64,000 nucleotides of DNA, from NCBI GenBank assembly GCA_037577475.1, contig CM075184.1, positions 9,381,594-9,445,593 of the forward strand, given 5' to 3'. Positions 44,759 through 54,395 of the stretch are shown here, one piece after another. A program made the position numbers and the translations under genes. Origin of the DNA: Chaunax sp. Z400. Taxonomy: Eukaryota > Chordata > Actinopteri > Lophiiformes > Chaunacidae. Each line of letters opens with the position of its first letter. Position 1 is the first letter of the stretch. The notes under the pieces were generated by a model. That model saw only the letters and a program-made list of their open reading frames with translations, ran no database searches and had not been told where the DNA came from.

Positions 44759-47700
44759 ATGGAAGATGGAATTTTGGTAAGTGAAAAACCTAAGCAGGTA
44801 ACTAAGGTCTCTATGTCTTCCATGCCAAATTTAACATTTGAGCAACAAAGGGAGTTAATGATTATTCAGATGGAACATGAAAAATTTATGCAGCAAAGAC
44901 AGTTAGAAGTGGAAGTAATGAAACAAAAAACAGAGCAAGAAAAATGGAAAATGGAACAATGTAAACTTGACTTGGTGAAAGAAGGTAAAATCTCACTTAG
45001 TGAGTTGGGTGACCAGTCTGCAGTTGTTGGTATATCTACTGCTCGATTCGACATTGCCAATAATTTGAAGTTGTTGCCAAAGTTTAACGACAAAGACCCG
45101 GAAACATTCTTTTGTATGTTTGAGCGACTGGCAAACTCTAGAAATTGGCCTGATCAAGATCGCACCTTAATGTTGCAATGCATTTTTACAGGTAAAGCCC
45201 AGGAGGCGTATGCAGCGTTATCATCAGAAGACTGTAAGGACTATAAGAAAGTAAAAGCAGCAGTCCTAACAGCTTATGAATTAGTTCCAGAGGCTTACAG
45301 ACAGCGTTTCAGGAACTGGAGAAAATCTGATGAGCAAACACATGTAGAATTTGCTAGGGAGTTGGGTCTGCAGTTCAGTCGTTGGTGTTCTGCATCCAAT
45401 GTAAACTCATTTGAAGAACTGTGCAATTTGGTTGTTCTTGAGCAATTTAAACAATCAGTACCCACTTACATTGCCATGTACATTAATGAGCGTAAAGCAA
45501 AGACTCCGACTGATGCTGCTGTCCTTGCAGATGAGTATGTATTGACACATAAACGTATTTTTGGTGATCATCGAACTGATTTTGGTCCACATTGTAGTGT
45601 TGACAAGTCTCACTTTCAGGACAAAGGCTCTTATTTGAAAAATGATGGAGTTTGTAATTTCTGTCATCAACATGGGCATTGGAAAAAAGAATGTCCATCT
45701 TGGAAGACAAAAAGAGGCTTTAATGTGTCACCAGTTAAATCTTCTGCGTTGTCGGTGCCGATTGCCTCTACCAATAAAAATAGGTTGGTGACTCCACTAA
45801 TGATGCAAACTAAAACTTTGACTGCAGCCGAGATTGCAGCAGGCTATGCACCATTCATTTCTGATGGGTTTGTGTCTCTAGTGGGCAGTGATGAAAAAGT
45901 TCCTGTTAAAATACTGAGAGATTGTGGTGCCTTGGATACCCTTGTACGTGAGTCGGTCTTGCCCTTTTCTCCACAAACAGACACAGGAAGTTGTATCCCT
46001 GTTCGAGGAGTAGGTTTAACAACAGTTTTTGTTCCTGTGCATGAGATGTGTTTGGCCTGCAACTTGGTACAGGGAGATGTGGAGGTCGGTGTGCGTCCAG
46101 AGTTGCCTGTCGAGGGGGTTGATGTAATCTTGGGCAATGATTTAGCTGGAGCACGCATATGGCCTGACATAGTAGTGCCTGCTGAGCAACTAGGGGAACT
46201 GTCGGTAGTGTCTAATGTAAATCATCAGGTGGAGGACGTACCAGAACAGCCAGTATCTTCAGTTTGTGCAGTAACACGGTCTATGACTGCTAGTGAAGAA
46301 AAAACTGGAGCACAGCAAGGGCCTGTCAAATTCGCTTTGCATTTACCTGCTGACCTCTTGTCTGTGCCCCATAAGGAGCTGGTAGAGGCTCAAAAGTTGG
46401 ATTCCTCTTTGAAACACCTGTTTGATTGTGTAGTGAAAATGTCTGATGTGGAGAAGGAGTCTCCAATATATTTTTTGCAAGAGGAGTTGTTAATGAGGAG
46501 GTGGGTCCCTTCTGGGAAAAATGTGGTTTGTGGGTTTGTAGAGCAGGTGGTTTTGCCTGTTAAGTACCGACAGTCTGTGCTTGCAACGGCCCATGACGGT
46601 ACAGCTGGTCATATGGGAGTAAGGAAAACTTATGATCGTATTCTGCGTCATTTCTTTTGGCCACTGTTAAAAAAGGACGTTTCTGCATACATTAAGACTT
46701 GTCACGTCTGCCAATTAACAGGGAAACCAAACCAAACTATTACACCTGCACCGTTGCAACCCATACCAGCAGTAACTCAACCATTTGAACACCTCATAAT
46801 TGATTGTGTTGGTCCACTGCCTCGTTCAAAGTCGGGCTGTCACTATCTGCTCACGATAATGTGTCAGTCGACTAGATATCCAGCTGCATATCCTCTGCGT
46901 GCAATTTCTGCCAGATTGGTGGTTAAGGCGCTAAGTCAGTTCATCTCTGTGTTTGGGGTCCCCAAAATAATTCAGAGTGATCAGGGTTCCAACTTTACAT
47001 CACGGCTATTTAAGCAGGTTCTTAATCAGCTCCAGATTAAACATTTTAAGTCTTCAGCTTATCATCCTCAGAGTCAAGGTGCACTAAAGCGATTTCACCA
47101 GCACTTGAAATCTCTCATGCGTGCTTATTGTACTGAACTAAAAGCCGACTGGGAGGAGGGACTGCCTTGGCTTTTATTAGCAGCTAGAGAAGTTGTACAA
47201 GAAAGCACTGGTTTCAGCCCCAATGATCTTGTGTTTGGGCACACTGTGCGTGGCCCATTAGCCATTGTAAAGGATAATTGGGAGTCCTCCAAACCTCAGC
47301 AAAGTCTGTTAGACTATGTTAATGGATTTAAACAGAGACTGTATGAGGCAGGACAATTGGCTAAAGAAAACTTGGAGCTTGCTCAGAAAAAAATGAAAAG
47401 ACTGTATGACCGCAAGGTTGAACAACACAAGTATGGTCCTGGTGATCAGGTTCTGGTGTTGTTGCCAGTGGTTGAGTCTCCTTTTCAAGCTAAATTTTTT
47501 GGTCCTTGCAGTGTGTTACGTCAAGTTTCAGAGCTCAACTACTTGGTTTCTGTGCCAAATAAAAGGAAGGCAACCAAAATCTGTCATGTAAACTTAATGA
47601 AACCATATCATGTCCGTGTCCCTGATACGACTGAGTCTGGGGCATGTGGTAATCCCATACTTCTTGGTTGTGTTGATCCAAAGCCTTCTTTGGGGTTGGC

Positions 47701-48916
47701 AGCTTTGGAGGAGGAGGAAGTGGTAATGGGCAGTGGAGTGTTACAACCTCGGCTTAAGAACTCAGAACTTCTGAGTAATAGGCATGAGTTGTTGGGTCAC
47801 TTGGATGAGTCTCAGAGTGAGGAGTTGAGTGACATCATTGACCATTATTCATCTTTGTTTTCAGATACTCCATCTTGCACTGGCTTGATTCAACATGATA
47901 TTGATGTTGGTGAGGCTCAGCCCATTAAACAACGTTTTTATCGGATGCCTCTGGAGAAACAAAAAATATTACAGTCTGAAGTTACTTACATGTTAGATAA
48001 CGGTTTGGCTGTGCCATCCTCCTCAGCTTGGGCTTCGCCATGTTTATTGGTTAAGAAGACAGATGCGTCTTTCAGGCCTTGTACAGATTTTCGCAAGGTT
48101 AACGCCGTCACAAAACCAGATTCCTACCCACTGCCTAGGATGGAAGATTGTGTGGATCAGGTGGGGGCGGCACAATATGTTAGTAAGTTTGACCTCTTGA
48201 AAGGGTACTGGCAAGTTCCTCTTTCTGAAAGGGCACAAGAGATTTGCTCGTTCATTACTCCCTCTGGTCTCTATAGTTATACTGTTATGCCGTTTGGGTT
48301 GCGTAATGCACCTGCAACGTTCCAGAGACTCATGAATAAAGTTGTTTCTGGTTTACAGGGTTGTGCAGTATATCTAGATGATGTTGTCATTTATAGTGAC
48401 TCGTGGGAGGAACACCTAAACCGGATAAAGGCGTTGTTTGAGAGGTTGGTTTGGGCCCGTTTAACAGTCAACCTCGCAAAGTGCGAGTTTGCTAGAGCTT
48501 CCGTTACGTATCTGGGAAAAGTGGTGGGGCAAGGTGAAGTGCGGCCAGTGGATGCCAAGGTAACAGCCATTAAGGCCTATCCTATACCCTTAACCAAAAA
48601 GGAGCTAATGCGTTTCCTTGGTATGGCTGGCTACTACCGCAGTTTTTGTGCTAATTTTGCCTCTGTTGTAGCTCCACTTACCAACTTGCTGAAGGCTGAG
48701 GTAAAGTTCAGTTGGTCTCCTGATTGTCAGGAAGCATTTGATAAGGCTAAGACAATGTTGTGCTCAGCACCAGTACTTGCTGCTCCTCGATTAGGACAGC
48801 CATTTCAGCTTCAAGTTGATGCCAGCAATGTTGGGGCTGGTGCGGTTTTGATGCAAGGCAATGCAGATGGGGTAATGAGACCTGTAAGCTACTTCTCTAA
48901 AAAGTTTAAGTCTTAG
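44759..48916 (+). CDS. Gag-protease-integrase-RT polyprotein of the Gmr1-like element
   Basis: 1,385 codons from ATG 44759, the first ATG after the LTR; the open frame also runs back through the LTR, which is coincidence. Gag: Glu/Lys/Gln-rich coiled-coil-like segment (about 44834-44990); capsid with a SCAN-like part (45284-45550); CCHC knuckle 'CNFCHQHGHWKKEC' (45653-45694). Protease: 'RDCGALDTLV' with active Asp at 45920-45922 (Cys where Thr/Ser is usual) and 'GVDVILGNDL'. Integrase: HHCC zinc domain (about 46589-46710), Asp at 46802 and Asp at 46979, then Lys at 47087-47089 in the third catalytic position; a GPY/F-like end near 47475-47610. RT: 'CTDFRKVNAVT', 'FDLLKGYWQVPL', 'MPFGLRNAPATFQ', 'YLDDVVIYS' (catalytic DD at 48377-48382). 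RNase H starts ('QVDASNVGAGAVL') and is cut by TAG at 48914-48916. Domain identities are firm; activity is doubtful. Confidence 0.93.
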   Translation: MEDGILVSEKPKQVTKVSMSSMPNLTFEQQRELMIIQMEHEKFMQQRQLEVEVMKQKTEQEKWKMEQCKLDLVKEGKISLSELGDQSAVVGISTARFDIANNLKLLPKFNDKDPETFFCMFERLANSRNWPDQDRTLMLQCIFTGKAQEAYAALSSEDCKDYKKVKAAVLTAYELVPEAYRQRFRNWRKSDEQTHVEFARELGLQFSRWCSASNVNSFEELCNLVVLEQFKQSVPTYIAMYINERKAKTPTDAAVLADEYVLTHKRIFGDHRTDFGPHCSVDKSHFQDKGSYLKNDGVCNFCHQHGHWKKECPSWKTKRGFNVSPVKSSALSVPIASTNKNRLVTPLMMQTKTLTAAEIAAGYAPFISDGFVSLVGSDEKVPVKILRDCGALDTLVRESVLPFSPQTDTGSCIPVRGVGLTTVFVPVHEMCLACNLVQGDVEVGVRPELPVEGVDVILGNDLAGARIWPDIVVPAEQLGELSVVSNVNHQVEDVPEQPVSSVCAVTRSMTASEEKTGAQQGPVKFALHLPADLLSVPHKELVEAQKLDSSLKHLFDCVVKMSDVEKESPIYFLQEELLMRRWVPSGKNVVCGFVEQVVLPVKYRQSVLATAHDGTAGHMGVRKTYDRILRHFFWPLLKKDVSAYIKTCHVCQLTGKPNQTITPAPLQPIPAVTQPFEHLIIDCVGPLPRSKSGCHYLLTIMCQSTRYPAAYPLRAISARLVVKALSQFISVFGVPKIIQSDQGSNFTSRLFKQVLNQLQIKHFKSSAYHPQSQGALKRFHQHLKSLMRAYCTELKADWEEGLPWLLLAAREVVQESTGFSPNDLVFGHTVRGPLAIVKDNWESSKPQQSLLDYVNGFKQRLYEAGQLAKENLELAQKKMKRLYDRKVEQHKYGPGDQVLVLLPVVESPFQAKFFGPCSVLRQVSELNYLVSVPNKRKATKICHVNLMKPYHVRVPDTTESGACGNPILLGCVDPKPSLGLAALEEEEVVMGSGVLQPRLKNSELLSNRHELLGHLDESQSEELSDIIDHYSSLFSDTPSCTGLIQHDIDVGEAQPIKQRFYRMPLEKQKILQSEVTYMLDNGLAVPSSSAWASPCLLVKKTDASFRPCTDFRKVNAVTKPDSYPLPRMEDCVDQVGAAQYVSKFDLLKGYWQVPLSERAQEICSFITPSGLYSYTVMPFGLRNAPATFQRLMNKVVSGLQGCAVYLDDVVIYSDSWEEHLNRIKALFERLVWARLTVNLAKCEFARASVTYLGKVVGQGEVRPVDAKVTAIKAYPIPLTKKELMRFLGMAGYYRSFCANFASVVAPLTNLLKAEVKFSWSPDCQEAFDKAKTMLCSAPVLAAPRLGQPFQLQVDASNVGAGAVLMQGNADGVMRPVSYFSKKFKS

Positions 48917-49180
48917 CAGTTGCACTACTCTGTGATAGAGAAAGAGGCTCTTGCACTTGTTTGGGCCCTCCAACATTTTGATGTGTATGTTGGGTCGGGC
49001 GCTCCCCTTGTTGTGTTTACAGATCACAATCCGTTGACGTTTCTGCGGTCACTGCAAAACCCAAATCAACGGTTGATGAGATGGGCTTTATTCTTGCAGC
49101 CTTATGAGTTGGATATACAACATATTAGGGGCACTGCCAATCTTGTTGCTGATGCCTTATCTCGTGCCGCTTTGCCTTAA
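48917..49180 (+). pseudogene. RNase H C-terminal part, after an in-frame TAG
   Basis: The frame continues without shift for 87 codons after the TAG: 'YSVIEKEALALVWALQHF' with the catalytic Glu, 'FTDHNPLTFL' with the next Asp, and 'ADALSRAALP' at the end, the usual close of a gypsy RNase H. RNase H removes the RNA strand during reverse transcription, so a truncated one would block copying. The stop is followed by CAGTTG, which resembles the leaky context CARYYA, so readthrough is possible but unproven. A C-to-T change of CAG is the simpler explanation. Confidence 0.85.
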
Positions 49181-49410
49181 GGTCTCCTGACCTTACACCC
49201 TCTATTTTCTCAAGTACTGCCATTTTGGAAAAAGAGGTGGTGGTAAACCTATTGGTTGTGGTTGTTTGGATAAAGTGAGCAATTATATTGCTCTGATAAG
49301 GGACCCCTAATTTTGGGGATCTAGTGACTGTCAGAAATACTTCACGTGCCATAATATGGCATGACGTTATTAATTTGAATGTTTTTCAGTCTACAGGGCT
49401 GAACACTGAT
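49181..49410 (+). other. 3' untranslated region of the Gmr1-like element
   Basis: About 230 bp between the pol stop (TAA 49178-49180) and the polypurine tract. No env-like frame is present. Confidence 0.7.
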
Positions 49411-49424
49411 CTTATGGAGGGGGG
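49411..49424 (+). other. Polypurine tract
   Basis: Ends in 'ggagggggg' directly against the TGTGACA of the 3' LTR, the expected site for plus-strand priming. Confidence 0.8.
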
Positions 49425-49754
49425 TGTGACAACCCTCTTGTCTTCCTGTTTGGGCTGCCCTTCCTGTTAGGAGGGAAACAGGAAGGGAATTGATTTCACC
49501 TGTACCCGCTGCTCCTCAGCTATATAAGCTGGTGGTTTCAGCAGGTTTTTCTCTCTCTCTCTCTCTATGGGCACATGGACACCGGGTTTGTTTGGTAGAT
49601 TTCTTTTGTGTTCATATGCTTTGTCCATGCTATCTCACTGATCTACACACAGTTATATTGTCTTTGGTTAACTATCTTCTGCTAAATAAACTATTGGTTA
49701 AAAGTCATGTGTTGTCCTCTCCTCTTTGTCCTTCCCTGGAGCCGGGCTGTGACA
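49425..49754 (+). repeat. 3' LTR of the Gmr1-like element
   Basis: 330 bp, no difference from the 5' LTR noticed. TATA at 49521-49527 and AATAAA at 49685-49690. Followed by GTCT, the target duplication. Confidence 0.95.
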
Positions 49755-49758
49755 GTCT

Positions 49759-50366
49759 GAACTTTTCATGATTATCCCGGAAAAGAATTAGATGTTTCTA
49801 AACTTGTGAAAATGCATTTTTGCATTTTTGTTATGAGACAGATGTACTTTCAGCATCTCATACAGAAAAAAAAACACTGCTTAGGACTGTAAATCCTTGA
49901 TTTATTATCCTCATAAATAAAAAAAAAGATTTAGCTTATTTTTATAGTTATGCTTCCATATGTTTGGGAAAGCGATTTAGGGAGTGTGTCAGTAATTTTT
50001 GGGATTACCGGATTAGAATCCAATATGTTCTTGTCTACAGGCCCAAAGGTTGATGGGATGCCCATATTGCCGAGCGAAGAACAATGATGAAAGATTAAAT
50101 GACATGCTGTCTCCGACAGTGTCCTAAAACTGCCTCTCAGTCAACCATTAAGCCCACTTTCCAGGGATTTAAAGGGGAAGAACAGATGTTTATCCCAGAG
50201 CAACCAAGCTAAATATTAGTGTCGTATTAATGCTTAAGAGTCGTGACAAACAGCACAAGAGAATTTGGGAAAGTTGAAGTTGTATGAACTCAGACTCTGC
50301 CTCTGCCTTCATTTTCATTGAAACTCTGTAATCATTGTTATCATTGTTGTCATCACAAACACTGGT

Positions 50367-50398
<32 letters not shown>

Positions 50399-50716
50399 GG
50401 CTGCCATTGTAATTAAAATAGTTTTCATCATTATTCCAGTCAACTATTACTATCATTACCAGCAGCGCAATTATCATTCATCATTATAACTGCAGTCCTC
50501 ATCATCCTCACTCATGCTCCTTGTGCCATTTGTATTGGCACCTCCACATTTGTTCTTTCCTTCCTCCTTCCTTCCACCCTGCTCCCATTCTCAGCTCACA
50601 AATCCCTTTATTAAATCAAATCCCTGGGATCCTGGAAGCTGCAATACAACCAAGGAGTGACTAAATCCCTGAACGTTCCATAAGCTCTGTCCATCCATGT
50701 TCACTACCCGCCTGAT

Positions 50717-50747
<31 letters not shown>

Positions 50748-53354
50748 TAGCTGCATGCAATCCATCTGAATTTCCCATGGCACCTACACACTACTTAGCC
50801 AGAGGGAAATGTTGTGTGTGTGTTTATGCTTGTGTGAGGAGAGGTTATAAGCAGGGGGCCTATAACAGATTAAGGCTGCATGGTGCAACGGTTGGAGAAA
50901 TGGGAGATGCACAACACTAAGATGCCAAATGCCCAGCAGCCATTCTGAGTGGTTTGGGTGCAGTAGTGTATCCTGACACCAGTGTGTAAACATAATGGTT
51001 TTAAGGTGCTCCATTTCACATTTTGCCCCCATTCCTCTACCCATCCACCCGTGTTTTGTCTTGTAAGCTTCTTCCCTATTTGTTTTAAACTTCTCTTTTA
51101 TCCCTTGGCTCTTTCTTCTCTGTGCCTTCCTTTGCTTCTTTCTTCTTTTGGATTCTTTTTCTTCATTTTCTTTTTGGCTTATCCCCCTCAAGTCCTCTGG
51201 CCCCAGGATACTGGTGGGGGTGTATAATTACTCTATCCTTGACACATCCAGTGGCAACAGCACATACTCTCACTGTCCTCAGGCCTGAAGGCTGGTTGTC
51301 TTTGATTGAGACTAATGGTGAAATTACACCGGCTGCTGTTCTCAACAATAGTCCTCAATCACACTGATCTGGGTCAATGGTACGAAAAGGGGAGGCTGGG
51401 TTGTGGTGTTGGCATCGGTGGACAGAGATAAGACCAGCTACTGGAGGATAGTGGGACGAAAAGGGGAGGGATGTTGAACATGTTCCCATCTGACTGTAGA
51501 ACATCTCAGAAATCAGGTCCGTTATTTTCTTGAGATCATGCATACTTTTTTTAATTTTTAAATTTACAGTAATTTACCTCTGGTACAAACTGAGGCCGCT
51601 TCACTTTAGATATATTCAAAGCAACAAATTCTGACACCTCATCAGAAATAGTCTCATGGAGAGACAAAAGGTTCCCTTTGGCATCTCTGATCGATGATTA
51701 AAAGCCTTCATACAGCAAAGCCTTTCTAACACGTGCTTAACATGAAACGGCACTTTGGTTACGATTTGGCTCAGAAACTGTGGGTCAAGGTTTAGAAAAT
51801 GATCTGTAACATGTTTGCTTTCACACAGAAGTCAAACTCCGATCTCACTTGTGAAAGTTGTGTGTGTGACCAACCACTCAGTCCCCTTTTGGGACTTTCT
51901 CACTAAGTCGTGCAGTTACTGTGATCATCCCATATTGACCCGGATGTGATCCAATACTGATCCAACTGATCCAATATTGAGCGTTTTTCCTATTATTTTA
52001 GTTACTAGAGACTTACGTGATCAAATAAATTAAATGGAGTAAGAGGTACAATATTTGCTAACAAAATCTAGTGGATTAGAAGCATAAAATATCACATTGG
52101 AAATACTCAGTGTAGTACCAGCATCTCAACATTTTACTGTATTTCAGTACTTGAGTAAATATATAATTGACATTCCATCATTGTCCTTGTTTTTGCCTCT
52201 CGTTAACCAGACAGGTACGATATTAAAGCCCCTGAAAATGTCTCTATAATAAACAAATATTTTTATAATATTATATATTCATGAGAAAATGTGCAAAAGT
52301 CAAAAACCATCTTTGATATTAATTATTCAGAGTTTAACCCTCCAAAAACAGGCTAAACTGCTGCGTCAGAAAATAGTCTTTAGGGGCCATGAACCTACTT
52401 CATGGCCTGATGTCTAGCCATATTATTGTATTGTATTGTATTGTATTGTATTCTAAATATGTTGCATTTCTGCAATGTCAAATAATGACTAGACCTTTAT
52501 AATCTGTTTTGTAAAGTTGTGTACTTACATCATCCTAAAAGTTTCCAATAATGTTTGTAACACTGCAGTTTATTTGGTTGGCTGTCGATATAGGTCAGGA
52601 TGGACACAGTGAGGAAAGGCGTTCATGAATATGACTAAATGTGACGTGATGAAAACATTACCTCATCTGTAAATTTTCATCAGCAATGATTTTCATTTTA
52701 CAATGATTCTACCAATCTCTGGTTTGTTTTTGCTTGGTGGCAGAAACTAAATTCTGTGCATGTAAACCTTCCTGAAATGTTTTCATTGTAAGAAAAGGGG
52801 TGTGTTCAATAAAAACTGTTTTCCAAGTTTACCTGAAGTGATTTAGGCTTCTTCAGGCTTCTTACAACGTGAAAACCATACTACTACCACGACAACTACT
52901 ACTACCAACTACTGTTTACTTAGTTTTAATTCCTGAACCAAAATGAGCATCAAAACAACCTAGTGTTTAATTTCTGTCGGTATTGTCAATGAGCTCTTAT
53001 GGCTTGTTTTGGAAGGCAATCAATTTTATGCTGCCAATAATCTGACTTTAATTGTCCCATTATTTTGGTTTCCTTTACTGAATTATTTTACACTTGATTC
53101 ACCAATTTAAATAATAATAATAATAATAATTATTATTATTATTGATGACATGAGATGAGATGACATACTGGGGTCCAATGGTGGCAGCATAGTGAAGGAT
53201 TTATACAGATGCTCCTTTATCCAAGTAATATGTGTAAAACGGAACAACACCTCTTCAGAGAGGCATTAAAACTAGTTATCCATGGAGTTCATTTAATTTT
53301 ATAATTGCCACCAGCCAGTGTTTTAAGTGGATGTGATAATATGCCCCCCACTGT
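49759..53354. other. Unique DNA with microsatellites, no gene recognised
   Basis: An (ATC)n tract lies at about 50369-50398 (a D-rich frame on the minus strand is its artefact), (TG)n at 50719-50748, a pyrimidine-rich strand at about 51050-51185, (TTGTA)n at 52426-52451 and (TAA)n/(TTA)n at about 53112-53144. The last changes strand in the middle and so can fold back. Otherwise nothing was recognised. Confidence 0.6.
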
Positions 53355-53582
53355 ATGATCTCTCCCAACCAGGCACATGCAGATGATGTCCTGCTAGTCT
53401 CTAGAGAAGAGAGTATAATTAAGAACATGCTCACCGTGACAGATTTATTTCTCAAACGATCAGGCCTGGAGGTCAAGGGCACAAAATGTATTGTTCCGTA
53501 CAAGAGCAGGAGTGAAACAAATTGCTGGTACTGTTCAAGAGGTGATGGATGCCCTGATCTGGAAAAACACCACAACATCTAA
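53355..53582 (+). pseudogene. Non-LTR reverse transcriptase fragment
   Basis: Seventy-five codons contain 'HADDVLLVSREES', a [FY]xDD palm motif with His in the aromatic position, followed by 'LFLKRSGLEVKGTKCIVPY' and 'CWYCSRGDGCPDL', wording I associate with fish non-LTR retrotransposon RTs. The catalytic Asp pair remains, but upstream motifs are absent and the frame ends after the Asp-rich piece, so it is a fragment. The clade (R2-like or other) is not assigned. The initiating ATG is accidental. A GIY-YIG piece from another element type begins immediately after it. Confidence 0.55.
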
Positions 53583-53589
53583 CAAAAAG

Positions 53590-53945
53590 GAAAGGTGCAA
53601 CAGCATTGTTATTCCATATGTGACCACTTTCGGACATCCCAGTTTACTTCAAACCCAGCAATACCCTTAGACAAAAACTGGTTCACCCTAAGGATAAAAC
53701 ACAAAAACACAACCTGAGTAATGTTGTATGCAATGCAGTGAGGAGTGCACACGTCAATCTCTAGGAGAGGCCAAACAACCACTCCACAAGCAAATGATAC
53801 TACACAGGAGAACCAGCTCTTCAGTTCAGGACATAGCTGTCCACCTGCATCAAAAGGACAAGGGACACTCCTTTGAACACAACAATGTCCACGATCTGAA
53901 CAATTGGTTTGAGAGACTTCTAAGAGAGGAGTGAAAGGAGCCATC
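53590..53945 (+). pseudogene. Penelope-like element C-terminal (GIY-YIG) relic
   Basis: Across changes of frame the translation gives 'IVIPYV', then 'IPVYFKPSNTLRQKLVHPKD' (about 53637-53693), then 'QCSEECT', 'GEAKQPLHKQMILHRRTSSS', 'HLHQKDKGHSFE' and 'NWFERLLREE' (53728-53934). Penelope-like retroelements have this linker followed by a GIY-YIG endonuclease that nicks the target. Here the second half of the motif, usually YIG, reads 'SLG', and several frameshifts are present. Nothing upstream of the linker belongs to it. It is an old fragment with no activity expected. Identification rests on remembered family wording. Confidence 0.65.
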
Positions 53946-54184
53946 TATAGCCCCGTTCACACAGCGTTTTCATTCCGGGCCTGTTGCGCCGTTATTCTGC
54001 CTCGGCGTCTGTCTGAACGCAATGAAGTTGTAATGAGGTGTCATTTTGTTCTACCTCTGTGACGCCTCAGGAGGTAGTAACAGCACCGAAACAGGCCTAG
54101 AGTGCCCCGGCATTACGGAACGGTGTGATGTTGTAGTAATATGTTCAGGTGTGCGACCTACCCCAAACAAGCACAGAAAATAAC
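53946..54184. other. Possible MITE edge, otherwise nothing recognised
   Basis: 'gccccgttcacacagcgttt' at about 53951 resembles the ends of fish non-autonomous transposons, and 'ctgaacgc' lies nearby, but no matching opposite end was found. It has several CpGs compared with its surroundings. Confidence 0.3.
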
Positions 54185-54395
54185 CACTACTGGGGAGAAT
54201 TTAGCATCACCAGTTCACTTATATTGCATGTTTTTGGTGGTGGGTTGAAGCCGAAGTACCCGCAGGAAACTCACGCAGACACGGGGAGAACATGCAAACT
54301 CCACACAGAAAAGTTCCAGGTCCTGAGGTGGATTTGAACCCAGGACCTTCATGCATTGTTTTGACAGTGCTACCCAGTACGCCACCATGCTGCCC
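54185..54395 (-). repeat. SINE-like repeat with tRNA-like head, copy 2
   Basis: On the minus strand it begins 'gggcagcatggtggcgtact' and has an A-box-like TGGCGTACTGG (54373-54384) and a B-box-like GGTTCAAATCC (about 54331-54342). The body follows: 'ctgtgtggagtttgcatgtt', 'ccccgtgtctgcgtgag' and 'aaaaacatgcaatataag'. This is the same family as 11110-11345, but with its head intact, so the head is most likely tRNA-derived and driven by RNA polymerase III in active copies. Confidence 0.8.

Larger units (their letters stand above)
44274..49754 (+). mobile_element. Gmr1-like Ty3/gypsy LTR retrotransposon, complete
   Basis: A 5,481-bp element bounded by 330-bp LTRs that I find identical on reading, each starting and ending TGTGACA. 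GTCT is duplicated at both flanks (44270-44273 and 49755-49758). A primer binding site follows the 5' LTR and a polypurine tract precedes the 3' LTR. One long reading frame encodes gag (SCAN-like capsid, CCHC knuckle), protease, integrase, reverse transcriptase and RNase H in that order. Integrase before RT is the hallmark of the Gmr1 group of deuterostome gypsy elements, first noted in cod; ordinary Ty3/gypsy has integrase last. Identical LTRs mean recent insertion. This copy has one in-frame stop in RNase H and an altered integrase active site, so it is probably not autonomous now. Confidence 0.93.
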
